A DNA stretch of 64,000 nucleotides from Nocardioides sp. GY 10113 (GTDB taxonomy: Bacteria; Actinomycetota; Actinomycetes; Propionibacteriales; Nocardioidaceae), in the NCBI RefSeq assembly GCF_004919105.1, contig NZ_STGK01000015.1, forward strand, positions 1-64,000, read 5' to 3'. Position 1 is the first letter of the stretch, and each line of letters begins with the position of its first letter. Under the pieces are notes generated by a model. It did not search any database. It worked only from the letters and a program-made list of their open reading frames with translations, and was not told the DNA's origin. This document shows positions 24,683 through 32,111 of this stretch, piece by piece. Both the position numbers and the translations under genes were made by a program.

Positions 24683-25425
24683 TGGACATCGTGCTCTGGG
24701 GCGTGCTGCCCTACCTGGCGTTCGCGGTGCTGGTCACCGGGACGATCTGGCGCTACCGCTACGACCGGTTCGGGTGGACCACCCGGTCCTCCCAGCTCTA
24801 CGAGTCCCGGCTGCTGCGGATCGGCTCGCCGCTCTTCCACTTCGGGATCCTGGTCGTGATCGTCGGTCACATCGGCGGCCTGGTGATCCCCAAGTCGTGG
24901 ACCGAGGCGGTCGGGGTGAACGAGGACCTCTACCACTTCAACGCGCTCTTCTTCGGCACCATCGCGGGCATCGCGACGCTGGCCGGGATCGTGATCCTGG
25001 TCTTCCGGCGGAGGACGACCGGCCCGGTCTTCATGGCCACCACGAACAACGACAAGCTGATGTACGTCCTGCTGGTCGGCGCGATCGTGCTCGGCCTCTG
25101 GACCACGCTGGTCGCGGTCGGTGCCGGCCACGACGCCCACGACTACCGGGAGACCGTCTCCCCCTGGTTCCGATCGCTGTTCCTCCTGCAGCCCGACGTG
25201 GACGCGATGGCCGCGGCACCGTTCCAGTTCCACATCCACGTCCTCGTGGCGCTGCTGCTCTTCACGCTGTGGCCCTTCACCCGCCTCGTGCACGCGTTCA
25301 CCGCGCCGCTGCACTACCTGTTCCGCCCCTACATCGTCTACCGCAGCCGGGACCTCCCCGCCGGCACCGGCGCGCGCGCACCGCGCCGGGGCTGGTCGCC
25401 CGTCGGCACCCACCGCGACCAGTGA
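24682..25425 (+). CDS. narI: Respiratory nitrate reductase gamma subunit
   Basis: The 247-residue cytochrome b subunit oxidises quinol and anchors NarGH to the membrane. Five transmembrane segments are evident. The likely haem b ligands are H53 and H63 (SPLFHFG, VGHIGG) in the second segment and H184 or H186 and H204 (FQFHIHV, RLVHAF) in the last. The C-terminal tail is basic and proline/glycine rich. Normal length for NarI (about 225-250). Confidence 0.95.
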   Translation: MDIVLWGVLPYLAFAVLVTGTIWRYRYDRFGWTTRSSQLYESRLLRIGSPLFHFGILVVIVGHIGGLVIPKSWTEAVGVNEDLYHFNALFFGTIAGIATLAGIVILVFRRRTTGPVFMATTNNDKLMYVLLVGAIVLGLWTTLVAVGAGHDAHDYRETVSPWFRSLFLLQPDVDAMAAAPFQFHIHVLVALLLFTLWPFTRLVHAFTAPLHYLFRPYIVYRSRDLPAGTGARAPRRGWSPVGTHRDQ

Positions 25426-25436
25426 GCGAGGTACCC

Positions 25437-26654
25437 ATGTCCACCACGAACACCGAGGTCGATCTCTCCGGACAGACGAAGAACCTGATCCTGGCCACGT
25501 GGGCCTTCGCGATCAGCTTCTGGGCCTGGAACATGATCGCCCCGCTCGGCGTCCGCTACACCGAGATCCTCGGCCTCTCCTCGACCGAGAAGTCGGTGCT
25601 GGTCGCGGTGCCGGTGATCGTCGGCTCGGTCGGCCGGATCGTCACCGGCGCGATGACCGACCGCTACGGCGGGCGGATCATGTTCCCCGCCCTGCTCGTC
25701 GTGTCGGCGCCGTTCGTGGTGCTGGTGGCCGTCGCCGGCAAGATGGAGTCGTTCGCGCTGCTGCTGGTCTTCGGCTTCTTCCTCGGCATCGCCGGCACCA
25801 CGTTCGCGGTCGGCATCCCCTTCGCCAACGCCTGGTACGAGAGGAGCCGCCGCGGGTTCGCCACCGGCGTCTTCGGCGCCGGCATGGGCGGCACGGCGCT
25901 GTCGGCGTTCTTCACCCCGAGGATGGTGAACTGGTGGGGCTACACCACCACCCACGTGGTGATCGCGGTCGCGCTGGTCCTGACCGCTGTGCTCGTGTGG
26001 TTCACGATGGAGGACTCGCCGGCGTGGACCCCCAACCACGCGCCGGTCGTGCCCAAGCTGGTGGCCGCCAGCAAGCTGGCCGTCACCTGGCAGATGTCCT
26101 TCCTCTACGCCGTCGCGTTCGGCGGGTTCGTGGCGTTCTCCACCTACCTGCCGACGTACCTCAAGGACGTGTACGACTACGGGCTGACCGAGGCCGGCAC
26201 CCGGACGTCGGGCTTCGCGATCGCGGCCGTGGTCTGCCGTCCGCTCGGCGGCGTGCTCGCCGACCGCGTGGGACCGCGCCTGATGGCGGCGATCGCCTTC
26301 GCCGGCGCTGCGGTGATGGCCGTCGTGCTCACCTTCCAGCCGCCCACAGAGGTGCCGGCCGGCGTGTCGTTCGTACTGATGGCCGGCTTCCTCGGCATCG
26401 GCACCGGTGCTGTGTTCACCTGGGTCGCCCAGCTGTCGCCGCCGGAACGGGTCGGCTCGGTGACCGGCATCGTCGGCGCCTGCGGTGGCCTTGGCGGGTT
26501 CTTCCCGCCGCTGGTGATGGGCGCGACCTACAACGAGGCCGACCACTCCTACACCGTCGGTCTGTCGCTGCTGGTGGTCGTGGCAGCGGCCGCGCTGGTC
26601 TTCACCCTGTTCGGCATCAAGGGCCGGCGGGCCCCAGCGGCCAGGTCAACCTGA
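25437..26654 (+). CDS. narK: Nitrate/nitrite transporter, NarK family
   Basis: A 405-residue major facilitator with about 12 membrane segments. The nitrate-signature glycine-rich stretches are present, for example VFGAGMGGTALSAF in the middle and VGACGGLGGFFPP near the C-terminus. It starts 11 bases after the narI stop and is probably cotranscribed, supplying nitrate and/or exporting nitrite for the reductase. The short length and single 12-helix unit fit a NarK1- or NarK2-like protein; direction of transport cannot be told. Its 3' end overlaps the convergent kinase gene by 38 bases. Confidence 0.93.
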   Translation: MSTTNTEVDLSGQTKNLILATWAFAISFWAWNMIAPLGVRYTEILGLSSTEKSVLVAVPVIVGSVGRIVTGAMTDRYGGRIMFPALLVVSAPFVVLVAVAGKMESFALLLVFGFFLGIAGTTFAVGIPFANAWYERSRRGFATGVFGAGMGGTALSAFFTPRMVNWWGYTTTHVVIAVALVLTAVLVWFTMEDSPAWTPNHAPVVPKLVAASKLAVTWQMSFLYAVAFGGFVAFSTYLPTYLKDVYDYGLTEAGTRTSGFAIAAVVCRPLGGVLADRVGPRLMAAIAFAGAAVMAVVLTFQPPTEVPAGVSFVLMAGFLGIGTGAVFTWVAQLSPPERVGSVTGIVGACGGLGGFFPPLVMGATYNEADHSYTVGLSLLVVVAAAALVFTLFGIKGRRAPAARST

Positions 26655-27642
26655 CCTCGGCTCCCCCTCCGGGGGCGTCGTCGATCACGACGTCGCCCCC
26701 GTGGGCGCGCACCAGGCCGTTGACGATGTAGAGGCCGAGCCCGGAGCCGCCGCCGGTGGCGGAGGTCCAGAACTTCGTGAACGCGCGGGCGCGCAGCGGC
26801 TCGGGGATCCCCTCCCCCTCATCGGTGACCACCACCTCGGCCCGGGTGGCGCACTCGGACGACGCGACCCGGACGCGGACGGTGCCCTCACCGTGCCGGA
26901 CGGCGTTCTCGACGACGTTGGTGATCACCTGGATCACCTTGTCGGGGTCGGCCTCGATGAGCGGCCGATCCTCGACGGTCAGCTCGAGCGTGCGGGAGGT
27001 GGCCACGCCGATGGAGGCGACGACGCCCTCGGCCTTCTGGGCCAGGTCGGTCGTGCGGCGGTTCAGCCGGAGGCGCCCGGTGTCGAGCCGGGCGACGTCC
27101 AGCAGCTCGGCGATCAGCCTGCTCAACCGGTCCGCGTCGACGCTGGCCGTGGTGAGCATCAGCTTCTTCTGGTCGTCGTTGAGCTTGTCCCAACGGTTCA
27201 GCAGGGCGTGCACGAACCCCTTCACACCGGTCAACGGCGAGCGCAGCTCGTGCGCGACCGTGGCGACCAGGTCGGAGCGCTCGCGGTCGAGCCGCTCCCG
27301 GCCACGAGCGGAGCGCAGCGCGACGCCGACGGAGGTCACCGGGCCGCCGCGCCGCTCGCGGTGCAGCCGGGCGTTCACCAGCACCTCGGTCCCGTCGGCG
27401 AGCAGCCACCGCTGCTCGGGGACCGCCGTGCGGATGGCCAGGCCGCCGAAGGGATCGTGGATCTCGACCCAGCCGTGCCCGCCCTGGTCGGTCAGCGTCA
27501 GCGCGGCGGCCAGCGACCGCCCGACGAGCTCGTCGGCGGGCCGACCCAGCATCGCCGCGGCGACGGCGTTGACCGCCCGGACACCCGCGCGGTCGGCGAT
27601 CACCACGCCGTCGGGCAGCAGGTCGAGTGCGGCGGCGTCCAT
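26617..27642 (-). CDS. PAS-domain sensor histidine kinase (orphan)
   Basis: A 341-residue soluble kinase with a PAS-like sensor at about 5-115, a HisKA domain with phosphoacceptor H131 in TVAHELRSPLTG, and an ATPase domain with N246 (NVVENAVRHG), DEGEGIP and GGGSGLGLYIV. No membrane segment or signal peptide is seen, so it should sense a cytoplasmic signal. No response regulator gene adjoins it. The ATG at 27642 lies seven bases after a TAGCAT -10 element. It is convergent with narK, which suggests but does not show a link to nitrate respiration. Confidence 0.92.
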   Translation of the reverse strand: MDAAALDLLPDGVVIADRAGVRAVNAVAAAMLGRPADELVGRSLAAALTLTDQGGHGWVEIHDPFGGLAIRTAVPEQRWLLADGTEVLVNARLHRERRGGPVTSVGVALRSARGRERLDRERSDLVATVAHELRSPLTGVKGFVHALLNRWDKLNDDQKKLMLTTASVDADRLSRLIAELLDVARLDTGRLRLNRRTTDLAQKAEGVVASIGVATSRTLELTVEDRPLIEADPDKVIQVITNVVENAVRHGEGTVRVRVASSECATRAEVVVTDEGEGIPEPLRARAFTKFWTSATGGGSGLGLYIVNGLVRAHGGDVVIDDAPGGGAEVRLTWPLGPAGP

Positions 27643-27655
27643 GTCCGGGATGCTA
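27643..27655 (-). promoter_or_regulatory. Leaderless promoter of the histidine kinase gene
   Basis: TAGCAT (27650-27655, read on the minus strand) is followed by exactly seven bases and the ATG, the spacing of an actinobacterial leaderless promoter. Confidence 0.5.
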
Positions 27656-27659
27656 GCCG

Positions 27660-27725
27660 CCGCCGCTGGTCGAGGTGCGAGCGCAGCGAGCCTCGGGACC
27701 GAGGCGGCCACCGGGACCAGCGACC
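27660..27725. repeat. Palindromic intergenic repeat, copy A
   Basis: The gap between the methyltransferase and kinase genes contains CGCTGGTC (27664-27671) matched by GACCAGCG (27715-27722), enclosing a second hairpin CCTCGG/CCGAGG (27691-27704). It shares GAGCCTCGRRACCGAGGCGGC and GCTGGTYGAGGYGCGAG with copy B near 33649. These look like copies of a dispersed palindromic (REP-like) element. Confidence 0.65.
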
Positions 27726-28580
27726 TCAGGCGCGCTGGGCGCGCGCGCTGGCGTAGAGGCAGACGGCGGCCGCTGTGGCCAGGTTGAGGCTCTCCGCGCG
27801 GCCGTGGATCGGGATCCGCACCCGGTGGTCGGCCAGCTCGGCCAGCTCGGGCGGCAGGCCCCAGGCCTCGTTGCCGAACAGCCAGGCGGTGGGCCGGGCC
27901 AGCAGCTCGTCGGCCTCGAAGAGGTCCACCTCGCCGGCGCCGTCCGCGGCGAGGACGACCAGGCCGGCCTCGCGGGCGGCGGCAACCGCGGCGGCGGCGT
28001 CGCGCTCGATGGCGACGGGCAGGTGGAACAGGCTGCCGACGCTGGCGCGCACCGTCTTGGCGTTATAGGCGTCGACCGAGTCACCGGCCAGCACCACGCC
28101 CGCTGCGCCGGCGGCGTCGGCGCAACGGATCACCGTGCCGGCGTTGCCGGGGTCGCGTACGTCGGCACAGATGGCCACCAGTCGCGCCGCCTCGGGCTCG
28201 TCCCGGTCGCCAGCGTCCAGCGCGTCGACGCCGGCGCCGAGTGCGACCGGGAGCGGGCGATCCAGGAACCGGCACACCGCGACCACGCCGGCCGGCGTGA
28301 CGCTGTCGGAGAGGGCGTCCATCGCCCGGTCCTCGACCAGGCTCACGGGCGTGCCGTCAGGTGCGCCGCCGAGCAGGTCGGCGTACTGCCGCGCTGCGTC
28401 GACGGTCGCGAAGACCTCGACCACGCAGCCCTCGTGGGCGAGCGCCGACTCGACGGCCTTGGGACCGTCGGCAATGAAACACCGCCGCTCGGCGCGGGCC
28501 GAGCGGCGGTGCAGCTTCACCGCGTCCTTGACCCGCGCGTTGGAGCGGGCCAGGACGGTGTGGTCAGGCGTGGGGTTCAG
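27726..28580 (-). CDS. TrmH/SpoU-family RNA 2'-O-ribose methyltransferase
   Basis: A 284-residue SPOUT methyltransferase with the three family motifs: motif 1 in [16 protein letters not shown], motif 2 [10 protein letters not shown] and motif 3 [18 protein letters not shown]. The N-terminal 100 residues resemble a substrate-binding domain (L30e-like). The target could be 23S rRNA or a tRNA; I cannot tell. The conserved N-terminus [13 protein letters not shown] needs a start before 28520; the only candidate is CTG at 28580 overlapping the rplT stop as CTGA. A GTG at 28520 is the alternative and would cut conserved residues. Confidence 0.85.
   Translation of the reverse strand: MNPTPDHTVLARSNARVKDAVKLHRRSARAERRCFIADGPKAVESALAHEGCVVEVFATVDAARQYADLLGGAPDGTPVSLVEDRAMDALSDSVTPAGVVAVCRFLDRPLPVALGAGVDALDAGDRDEPEAARLVAICADVRDPGNAGTVIRCADAAGAAGVVLAGDSVDAYNAKTVRASVGSLFHLPVAIERDAAAAVAAAREAGLVVLAADGAGEVDLFEADELLARPTAWLFGNEAWGLPPELAELADHRVRIPIHGRAESLNLATAAAVCLYASARAQRA
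28480..28511. repeat. Perfect 14-base hairpin inside the methyltransferase 5' end
   Basis: CACCGCCGCTCGGC (28480-28493) and GCCGAGCGGCGGTG (28498-28511) form a perfect stem with a four-base loop. It begins 66 bases beyond the rplT stop and lies within codons for [10 protein letters not shown]. It may limit readthrough from the ribosomal operon into the methyltransferase gene, though no U-tract follows. Confidence 0.6.
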
Positions 28581-28963
28581 GCCGAGACCTTGGGCGCGTT
28601 GACGTCCTCGGGCAGGGCGGCCTTGGCCTGGGCGACCAGCGCGGAGAACGCGGCGGGCTCGTTGACGGCGAGGTCCGCGAGGATCTTGCGGTCGACCTCG
28701 ACACCGGCCAGGTTCAGGCCCTGGATGAACCGGTTGTAGGTCATGCCCTCGGCGCGGGCGGCCGCGTTGATCCGCTGGATCCACAGGCGGCGGAAGTTGC
28801 CCTTGTTCTTCTTGCGGTCGTTGTAGCTGTAGACCAGCGAGTGGGTGACCTGCTCCTTGGCCTTGCGGTACAGACGCGACCGCTGGCCGCGGTAGCCGCT
28901 GGCCCGCTCCAGGGTGGTCCGACGCTTCTTCGCAGCGTTCACTGCGCGCTTGACGCGTGCCAT
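28577..28963 (-). CDS. rplT: 50S ribosomal protein L20
   Basis: The 128-residue L20 binds 23S rRNA early in 50S assembly. It begins [20 protein letters not shown] and has the conserved [15 protein letters not shown] and [11 protein letters not shown] segments. The C-terminal tail past residue 118 is acidic and slightly longer than in E. coli. It is third in the infC-rpmI-rplT operon, 44 bases after rpmI. Confidence 0.98.
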   Translation of the reverse strand: MARVKRAVNAAKKRRTTLERASGYRGQRSRLYRKAKEQVTHSLVYSYNDRKKNKGNFRRLWIQRINAAARAEGMTYNRFIQGLNLAGVEVDRKILADLAVNEPAAFSALVAQAKAALPEDVNAPKVSA

Positions 28964-29007
28964 TTTCTACTCCTCGAAACTCTGATGCCGAAAGTGGTGC
29001 GGGCGCG

Positions 29008-29202
29008 TCAGCGACCGAGCAGCTTCTTCGCGCGGGGGACGTCGTTCTTCGCAACCTCGGTGGTGCCGGTCATGCGCCGGGTCACCTTCGAGGCCTTCTT
29101 CTCCAGGTTGTGGCGCTTGCCGGCCTTCTCCCGAAGGATCTTGCCGGAGCCCGTGACGCGGAAGCGCTTGCTGGCACCGGAGTGGGTCTTGTTCTTCGGC
29201 AT
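29008..29202 (-). CDS. rpmI: 50S ribosomal protein L35
   Basis: A 64-residue, highly basic L35 starting [20 protein letters not shown], the standard N-terminus. An in-frame upstream GTG at 29259 exists but would add non-conserved residues, so the ATG at 29202 is used. It lies between infC (stop 29272) and rplT, as in most bacteria. Confidence 0.98.
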   Translation of the reverse strand: MPKNKTHSGASKRFRVTGSGKILREKAGKRHNLEKKASKVTRRMTGTTEVAKNDVPRAKKLLGR

Positions 29203-29271
29203 CTCTACAACTCTCTCGTCTCGCGCACCACCGGGCGCAGCAGCGCCCGGCGGTGTCACGGGGGGTTTCTC

Positions 29272-29946
29272 TTACAGGTCGATGTCGGGGTCGAGGGCCT
29301 CGTTGGCCCGCTTCGCCTTCTTCGTCGCGGCGGGCTGGACCGCGGTGCGCTCGGCGCGCTCCTCGGCCTGCTCGGCAGCCTTCTCGGCGGCGGCCTCCTG
29401 CTTGGCGGCCTTCACCTCGGCCTTCGCCTCGGCCTTCTTCTTGTGCGGCCCCAGGACCATGATCATGTTGCGGCCGTCCTGCTTCGGGTTCGACTCCACG
29501 AACCCGAGGTCAGCGACGTCCTCGGCCAGCTTCTGCAGCAGCCGGAACCCCAGCTCGGGGCGGTGCTGCTCGCGGCCGCGGAACATGATCGTGATCTTGA
29601 CCTTGTCGCCGGCCTTGAGGAAGCGAACGACGTGACCCTTCTTGGTCTCGTAGTCGTGCGCGTCGATCTTCGGCCGGAGCTTCATCTCCTTGATGATGAC
29701 GTTGGTCTGGTTCCGTCGCGCTTCACGGGCCTTCTGGGCGTTCTCGTACTTGAACTTCCCGTAGTCCATGAGCTTGCAGACGGGGGGACGCGCCATCGGC
29801 GCGACCTCGACCAGGTCCAGGTCGGCCTCCTGGGCCAGCTTGAGCGCCTGGTCGGTGGGGACGATGCCGACGGTCTCGCCGTTGGGTCCCACGAGCCGGA
29901 CCTCGGGTACCCGGATCCGCTCGTTGATGCGCAGCTCGGTGCTGAT
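29272..29946 (-). CDS. infC: Translation initiation factor IF-3, probable ATC start
   Basis: The 224-residue IF-3 binds the 30S subunit and rejects non-canonical starts. The N-domain opens [18 protein letters not shown], and the C-domain holds [19 protein letters not shown] and [11 protein letters not shown]; an Ala/Lys/Glu-rich tail of about 55 residues follows, common in actinobacteria. No ATG precedes the conserved N-terminus. ATC at 29946 has a GGGAGGA sequence three bases before it, which matches the rare AUC/AUU starts through which IF-3 limits its own synthesis. A GTG at 29997 is the alternative and would add 17 residues. Confidence 0.93.
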   Translation of the reverse strand: MSTELRINERIRVPEVRLVGPNGETVGIVPTDQALKLAQEADLDLVEVAPMARPPVCKLMDYGKFKYENAQKAREARRNQTNVIIKEMKLRPKIDAHDYETKKGHVVRFLKAGDKVKITIMFRGREQHRPELGFRLLQKLAEDVADLGFVESNPKQDGRNMIMVLGPHKKKAEAKAEVKAAKQEAAAEKAAEQAEERAERTAVQPAATKKAKRANEALDPDIDL

Positions 29947-29997
29947 GTGTCCTCCCAACTCGTTCGGTCGGAGGCTCCTGATCGCCGGCTGCGACAC

Positions 29998-30268
29998 CGG
30001 CGGAAAAACTGAGAAGGCCTCCGCTGTTCAAGCGGAGGCCAGTCGGGACACCTCGTCGCGCACGCTTCGCGCGCTCCTGTGTGCCAGGGACCGGACCCGA
30101 CGACCTGGAACTGCTGCGGTCGGTGCGGGTGGGAGTCGATATCTCGCTGACTCCGCTTGTGGATGCGTGCTCCACTCACGTGGATCACTGCATCAGTCAA
30201 CCAAGATGGTACCGGAGTTGTTCCGCTGCGGGCGAATCCACGACGGGCGCCACGGCACGGCCGTCGCC
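29998..30268 (-). promoter_or_regulatory. infC operon leader and promoter region
   Basis: No gene is supported in this 271-base gap. On the minus strand it leads into infC and holds a terminator-like hairpin (annotated at 30004-30040). Upstream, TTGACT is visible on the minus strand near 30194-30199 as a possible -35 element, but no convincing -10 partner was found. Confidence 0.45.
30004..30040 (-). terminator. Terminator-like hairpin in the infC leader
   Basis: On the minus strand GGCCTCCGCT and AGCGGAGGCC form a perfect 10-base stem with a five-base loop (30016-30040), followed within eight bases by TTTTT (30004-30008). It lies 58 bases before the proposed ATC start of infC and so could attenuate the infC-rpmI-rplT operon rather than end an upstream one. 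The upstream SseB-like gene is divergent in position only at 30269, on the same strand, so it could also end that transcript. Confidence 0.65.
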
Positions 30269-30799
30269 CTAGGGGGCCTCCTCGGACTGGGCGCCCAGCC
30301 AGCCCCAGGTCCCGTCCTCCAGCCGCACCGGTTGCCAGCCGGCGGCGATCCGGGTCAGGTCGTCGCCCTCGAGCACGAAAGGCGACGGTCCGGCGATGTC
30401 GACCACGAGCGCAGCGGCGCCCTCCTGGACGGCCGTCGCGGCGGCCAGCGCGGTCGCGACCGGTACCGGTCGCGCCTCCGGGTCCCAGGCCGTCAGCGTC
30501 GCAGTGCTGGAGAAGGAGAGCAGCGCCGTTCGCCCGTCGCTCCCGGTCATCAGCACCGCGGCCATGTCGCTGGACTTGTCGCGCGCCAGCCCGTCCTCGC
30601 CGTACTCGACCTCGCCGAGGACCGCCACCACCGGCACCAACAGGCGGGCGCCGGCCAGCGCGGCCAGCACCCTCGGGTACGACGCGGAGCTGTCGCCCCA
30701 GGCCGCCAGCGCCCGCTCCAGTGCCGGGTCGGCCGACCCGTCGTCGTCCACGTAGGCCGATCCCTGCAGCTGCCGGCCCTCGCCCCGCGGTTCGCTCAC
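30269..30799 (-). CDS. SseB-family protein
   Basis: A 176-residue soluble protein. LVPVVAVLGE near residue 50 and later ALLSFSSTATLTAWDPEARPV fit the SseB N-terminal domain family, a fold of unclear role found in many actinobacteria. It ends with a short WGWLGAQSEEAP tail. GTG at 30799 gives the N-terminus SEPRGEGRQLQGS and is chosen because upstream codons overlap the divergent gene's promoter region. It is followed by the infC leader on the same strand. Function is not known. Confidence 0.8.
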   Translation of the reverse strand: MSEPRGEGRQLQGSAYVDDDGSADPALERALAAWGDSSASYPRVLAALAGARLLVPVVAVLGEVEYGEDGLARDKSSDMAAVLMTGSDGRTALLSFSSTATLTAWDPEARPVPVATALAAATAVQEGAAALVVDIAGPSPFVLEGDDLTRIAAGWQPVRLEDGTWGWLGAQSEEAP

Positions 30800-30833
30800 C
30801 CGCACATCATCGCATCCGTGGAACCATGTCCCC

Positions 30834-32111
30834 GTGCACCAGGCCCGTCCCCCCGCTCGCCCCGCGGTCGCCGGCCGCGGAACCTCGGTCCCCCCCACCA
30901 GCCTCGTGGCGCGCAACCGCCTCGCCGACCGGCTCCGCACCGCGGTCGCCGCCGCCGGCGAGCCGCTGCCGACGCCCGTCTTCGTGGTCGACCTCGACGC
31001 CTTCGACGCCAACGCCGACGACCTGGCACGCCGCGCCGCCGGTACCCCGATCCGGGTCGCCTCGAAGTCACTGCGCGTGCCGGCGCTGATCACCCGGGCG
31101 CTCGAGCACCCCGGCTTCGCAGGCGTCCTCTGCTACACGCTGGCCGAGGCGCTCTGGCTGGAGGAGCACGACGTCAGCGACGACCTGGTCGTCGCCTACC
31201 CCAGCGTCGATCGTGCGGCGCTCGCGCGCCTGGTCGCCTCGCCCCGCGCGGCCTCCCGGATCACGCTGATGATCGACGACCCCGCCCACCTCGACGCCGT
31301 CGACGCGCTGCGGGCCTCCACAGCGGTGCCGATCCGGATCGCGATCGACGTCGACGCCGGCCTGCGCTGGGCCGGCCGGGCGATCGGCCCCCAGCGCTCA
31401 CCCCTCTTCGACCTCGGGTCGGTCGTGGCACTGGCCCGCGCGGTCGTCGACCGCAAGGGCTTCCACCTGGTCGGGCTGATGACCTACGAGGGCCAGGTCG
31501 CCGGCGTCCCGGACGCGGTGCCGACGCAGCGCGCGAGGTCCGCGATCGTGCGCCGGATCAAGGAGCGCTCGATCGCCCAGCTCGGTGACCGGCGTGCCGC
31601 CGTCGCCGAGGCGCTGGCGGGCCTCGGGGAGCCGCTGGAGTTCTTCAACGCCGGCGGCTCGGGGTCCCTGGAGTCCTCCGCGGCGGACCCGGTCGTCACC
31701 GAGGTGACCGCCGGCTCCGGCCTGCTGGTGCCGACGCTGTTCGACCACTACCGAGCCTTCGAGCCGCGCCCCGCCGCCTTCTTCGGGCTGCCGGTCACCC
31801 GGATCCCCGGCCCCGGCGTGGTCACCGTCCACGGCGGTGGCCTGATCGCCTCCGGCCCGACCGGCGGCGACCGGGCCCCGACCCCGTGGGCGCCGTCCGG
31901 GCTGGAGCTGACCGGCTTCGAGGGCGCCGGCGAGGTGCAGACTCCGCTGACCGGACCGGGCACCGCGCGGCTGGGGATCGGCGACCTGGTCTGGTTCCGG
32001 CACGCGAAGTCGGGCGAGCCGTTCGAGCACGGGCTCCACGCCCACCTGCTGCAGGGGGCGGAGCTCGTCGAGGCGGCGCCCACCTACCGGGGGCATGGCC
32101 TCGCCTTCTGA
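30834..32111 (+). CDS. Fold-type III PLP enzyme, amino-acid deaminase/aldolase family
   Basis: A 425-residue protein of the alanine racemase/D-threonine aldolase fold. The PLP lysine is probably in IRVASKSLRVPAL (about residue 83); the N-terminal barrel includes VFVVDLDAFDANADDL, and the C-terminal domain has VTVHGGGLIASGP and HGLHAHLL, which resemble the metal and substrate region of D-threonine aldolases. Expected activity is deamination or aldol cleavage of a hydroxy- or D-amino acid; the substrate is unknown. The GTG start is chosen from position only. It overlaps the next gene by 17 bases. Confidence 0.85.
   Translation: MHQARPPARPAVAGRGTSVPPTSLVARNRLADRLRTAVAAAGEPLPTPVFVVDLDAFDANADDLARRAAGTPIRVASKSLRVPALITRALEHPGFAGVLCYTLAEALWLEEHDVSDDLVVAYPSVDRAALARLVASPRAASRITLMIDDPAHLDAVDALRASTAVPIRIAIDVDAGLRWAGRAIGPQRSPLFDLGSVVALARAVVDRKGFHLVGLMTYEGQVAGVPDAVPTQRARSAIVRRIKERSIAQLGDRRAAVAEALAGLGEPLEFFNAGGSGSLESSAADPVVTEVTAGSGLLVPTLFDHYRAFEPRPAAFFGLPVTRIPGPGVVTVHGGGLIASGPTGGDRAPTPWAPSGLELTGFEGAGEVQTPLTGPGTARLGIGDLVWFRHAKSGEPFEHGLHAHLLQGAELVEAAPTYRGHGLAF

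Noticed and set aside
18667..26654. nar operon as recently acquired island
   Set aside because: Base composition and codon use look like the flanking genes, and there are no integrase, tRNA or direct-repeat boundaries.
28480..28511. Hairpin as a standard intrinsic terminator of rplT
   Set aside because: The stem is perfect but no run of U follows on the minus strand, and it lies within a conserved coding sequence, so it is listed only as a repeat with possible regulatory effect.
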